From Ignavibacteria bacterium (GTDB lineage: Bacteria > Bacteroidota > Ignavibacteria > UBA10030 > SZUA-254), in assembly GCA_005877655.1 (NCBI GenBank), contig VBOC01000008.1, forward strand, positions 1 through 13,649: 13,649 nucleotides of DNA, in the 5' to 3' direction. Below the pieces are notes generated by a model that was not told the DNA's origin, searched no databases, and saw only the letters and a program-made list of their open reading frames with translations. The stretch's first letter is position 1. The number at the start of each line of letters is the position of its first letter. Made by a program: the position numbers and the translations under genes. Shown piece by piece: positions 11,906 through 13,649 of this stretch.

Positions 11906-13649
11906 TCATCGCTCGACTTGCAGCGGCTTCAGGCCCAGGCGTCGCAGATTTTTGTTTATTTCCAGGAAACCGCTTTGTTTGAATTTCTCCCACCAATCGA
12001 CGAGGCCGCGCGCCACCTGCTCCTCTTCAATCACCGCCTCGGTCTGGCTGACTGTGGGCTCGGCCTCCGCACTCTGCACGAGCGTCATCGAGTACAGTAA
12101 TTTCGTCTGGAGAGCGCTCAATGTCTGCTTGATGGTCCGGGTATCCTCAAGGCTGAAATACATCACATCAACGTCCTCCGCTACGCCTCCCCCCTCAAGG
12201 GCGTTCAATTTCTTGTCTAAATATGAAAGCGAATCCTTCACCCCTGCGTCGCTCACCTGGCCGCTTCGGGATTGAATCTGGTCGCGAAGGGTGCGAATCT
12301 GGGTGATGACTTCGTGGATCCGGCCGAGCGCCTTGTAGCTCTTCATCGACAGCTCAAATTGATGCTGGAGCAGAGCCGGCGAGACCTTGACGCGCGGGTC
12401 TATCTTTATCTCGAGCGCCTGCGTCGTTTGTTTCCCGTCGGCATCCAGGTTGAGCGAATACAAACCGGGTTCCACCCATGGGCCCCGGGGCACCGGTGCG
12501 GTATTATGCACTGTTGCCGCGATCGGATAGGAGCGAGGGACACCCTCAGGGGGAGCATAGTGCAGGTCCCATACGAACCGATGATTGCCGGCGCTGGACC
12601 CGAGCGCCTGGAAGGGGCGGAGCCAATATAGAGGGATTCGCAGCTCACGTTCGTTTACGGTATCGGGGGGATCGCTGCTCGAGTAGCGCCGCACCCTGTT
12701 TCCGGATCCGTCGCGGATTTCAAGAGAAACCCTCTTCGCAGCGTGATGCAGATAATAGTCGATGACGGCTCCGTCGGGAGGATTCTCCCCGGCCGGTTCC
12801 TCCGGCGGCAGCGGGGTATCGGTATTCAAATTCCAGCGGACCCGATAGGCGGTGGCAGTCCGGAAAAGATGCATTCCTTCCTGAAGGAAGCTCTCCTGCC
12901 ACTGGCGGAGCGGGGAAATATCATCGAGCACCCAGAACGAACGACCGTGAGTACCGGCGATAACGTCGTTGTCATGGATAACCAGGTCGCGAATCGAAGT
13001 GGCCGGCATGTTGAGCCGGAGAGGCAGCCAGCCGGCTCCGTCATCGAACGAACAGAAGACGGCCCGCTCTGTGCCGGCAAGGAGAAGTCCCCTGCGGACC
13101 GGGTCCTCGCGGACGGCATTCACAGGCCCGTTGACCGGCAGCCCGCCGACAATTTCCTTCCACGTGGCTCCGCCGTCATGCGTCCTGTAGATGTGTGGAT
13201 GCATGTCGTCCAGCCGTATGCGGTTCACGGCGAGATAGGCTGTGCGGGAGTCGAAATGCCCCGCTTCGATCCCGGCGAGCTTGCTCCAGGCGGTGAGCGC
13301 AGGCGGCGTGACGTTTTTCCAATGAACTCCTCCATCCGAGCTCATGTGCACCAGGCCGTCATCGGTTCCCGCCCAAATAATCTTTGCGTCCAGCGATGAG
13401 AGGCCGAGCGCGTAGATCACTCCCCTCCTCGCCCGTTGTGTCGAGTCAGAGGTCCGAAAGAGTCCGATACTCGCAGGCACATCCGGTGTCTCGCGCGAAA
13501 GATCGGGGCTCACAATCTCCCATTGCTGTCCATCCGATGTAGTCTTAAAAAGAACATTGGTGGCAAGATAGAGGGCGTGAGGATCAGCGGGGGAGAATAA
13601 GAGCGGCATTGTGCGCAAGTACCGGTATTTCCCCGACCGCACCGCTTCG
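11906..13649 (-). CDS. Exported BNR/sortilin-type (VPS10-like) repeat protein, partial
   Basis: The C-terminal part of a large secreted protein; the N-terminus is beyond the right edge and the frame is open to the last base (reads EAVRSGKYRYLRTMP across the edge). The product belongs to the 'glycosyl hydrolase/VPS10 domain' proteins of about 1000 residues. Asp-box motifs (S/T-x-D-x-G-x-x-W) appear repeatedly: TTSDGQQW, SSDGGVHW, THDGGATW and SFDDGAGW. They give a beta-propeller, with NMPATSIRDLVIHDNDVIAGTHGRSFWVLDDI as a family signature. Next comes a beta-sandwich region (VDYYLHH-like to RFVWDLHYAPPEG). The end is a helical stretch, HQFELSMKSYKALGRIHEVITQIR, followed by about 120 residues of helices. 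No hydrolase catalytic residues can be pointed to, and the 'hydrolase' name is by habit. It heads the operon that continues with DUF2723. Confidence 0.82.
   Translation of the reverse strand, partial: EAVRSGKYRYLRTMPLLFSPADPHALYLATNVLFKTTSDGQQWEIVSPDLSRETPDVPASIGLFRTSDSTQRARRGVIYALGLSSLDAKIIWAGTDDGLVHMSSDGGVHWKNVTPPALTAWSKLAGIEAGHFDSRTAYLAVNRIRLDDMHPHIYRTHDGGATWKEIVGGLPVNGPVNAVREDPVRRGLLLAGTERAVFCSFDDGAGWLPLRLNMPATSIRDLVIHDNDVIAGTHGRSFWVLDDISPLRQWQESFLQEGMHLFRTATAYRVRWNLNTDTPLPPEEPAGENPPDGAVIDYYLHHAAKRVSLEIRDGSGNRVRRYSSSDPPDTVNERELRIPLYWLRPFQALGSSAGNHRFVWDLHYAPPEGVPRSYPIAATVHNTAPVPRGPWVEPGLYSLNLDADGKQTTQALEIKIDPRVKVSPALLQHQFELSMKSYKALGRIHEVITQIRTLRDQIQSRSGQVSDAGVKDSLSYLDKKLNALEGGGVAEDVDVMYFSLEDTRTIKQTLSALQTKLLYSMTLVQSAEAEPTVSQTEAVIEEEQVARGLVDWWEKFKQSGFLEINKNLRRLGLKPLQVER

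Overview
The window is a moderately GC-rich bacterial chromosomal segment, densely packed with genes in two directions. The protein families suggest a member of the FCB group (Bacteroidota/Chlorobiota/Ignavibacteria-like) or a similar lineage. They include a large DUF2723 membrane glycosyltransferase, an ECF sigma factor with a HEAT-repeat anti-sigma factor, DUF4097 proteins, a sortilin-type BNR protein and a YVTN-propeller lipoprotein. The assignment rests on gene content only. No rRNA, tRNA, CRISPR array, insertion sequence or phage gene was seen.

Left part (1-2160, minus strand). The 5' part of nuoN (complex I subunit N) runs off the left edge. It seems to lack one whole membrane helix, has no ATG start, and is not preceded by nuoM. 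Upstream of it lie a small VOC/glyoxalase-fold protein and an exported lipocalin-like protein. These two form a short operon behind a good sigma70-type promoter (2001-2029).

Middle part (2163-5266, plus strand). Four genes form an apparent envelope-sensing operon: an ECF sigma factor; a translationally coupled anti-sigma factor with a zinc-binding ZAS motif, one membrane helix and an extracytoplasmic HEAT-repeat region; an exported DUF4097 protein; and a second DUF4097 gene encoding a lipoprotein, which is frameshifted here. Both DUF4097 proteins consist of repeated 'NG-D/E-I'-type strands and end in the same NGDIYI motif. The anti-sigma factor would hold the sigma factor at the membrane until an envelope signal releases it, and the DUF4097 proteins would be effectors or sensors. 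This is inference from domains and gene order.

Right part (5276-13649, minus strand). A tightly packed operon runs from a BNR/sortilin-like exported protein (cut by the right edge) to a DUF2723 protein O-glycosyltransferase-like protein, a second polytopic GT-C-like protein and a lipoprotein. The lipoprotein carries part of an Fn3 domain, a c-type heme motif of the unusual CX4CH form and a YVTN beta-propeller, and its reading frame is broken near the N-terminus. The context suggests that cell-surface proteins are made together with membrane enzymes that may glycosylate them.

The two operons converge at 5266/5276, where a perfect 7-bp inverted repeat contains both stop codons. Three genes in the first 7 kb (nuoN, the second DUF4097 gene, the lipoprotein) show apparent small internal deletions, two of them shifting the frame. 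Either there is real local gene decay or the assembly has recurrent errors. This should be settled before interpreting any of the three.
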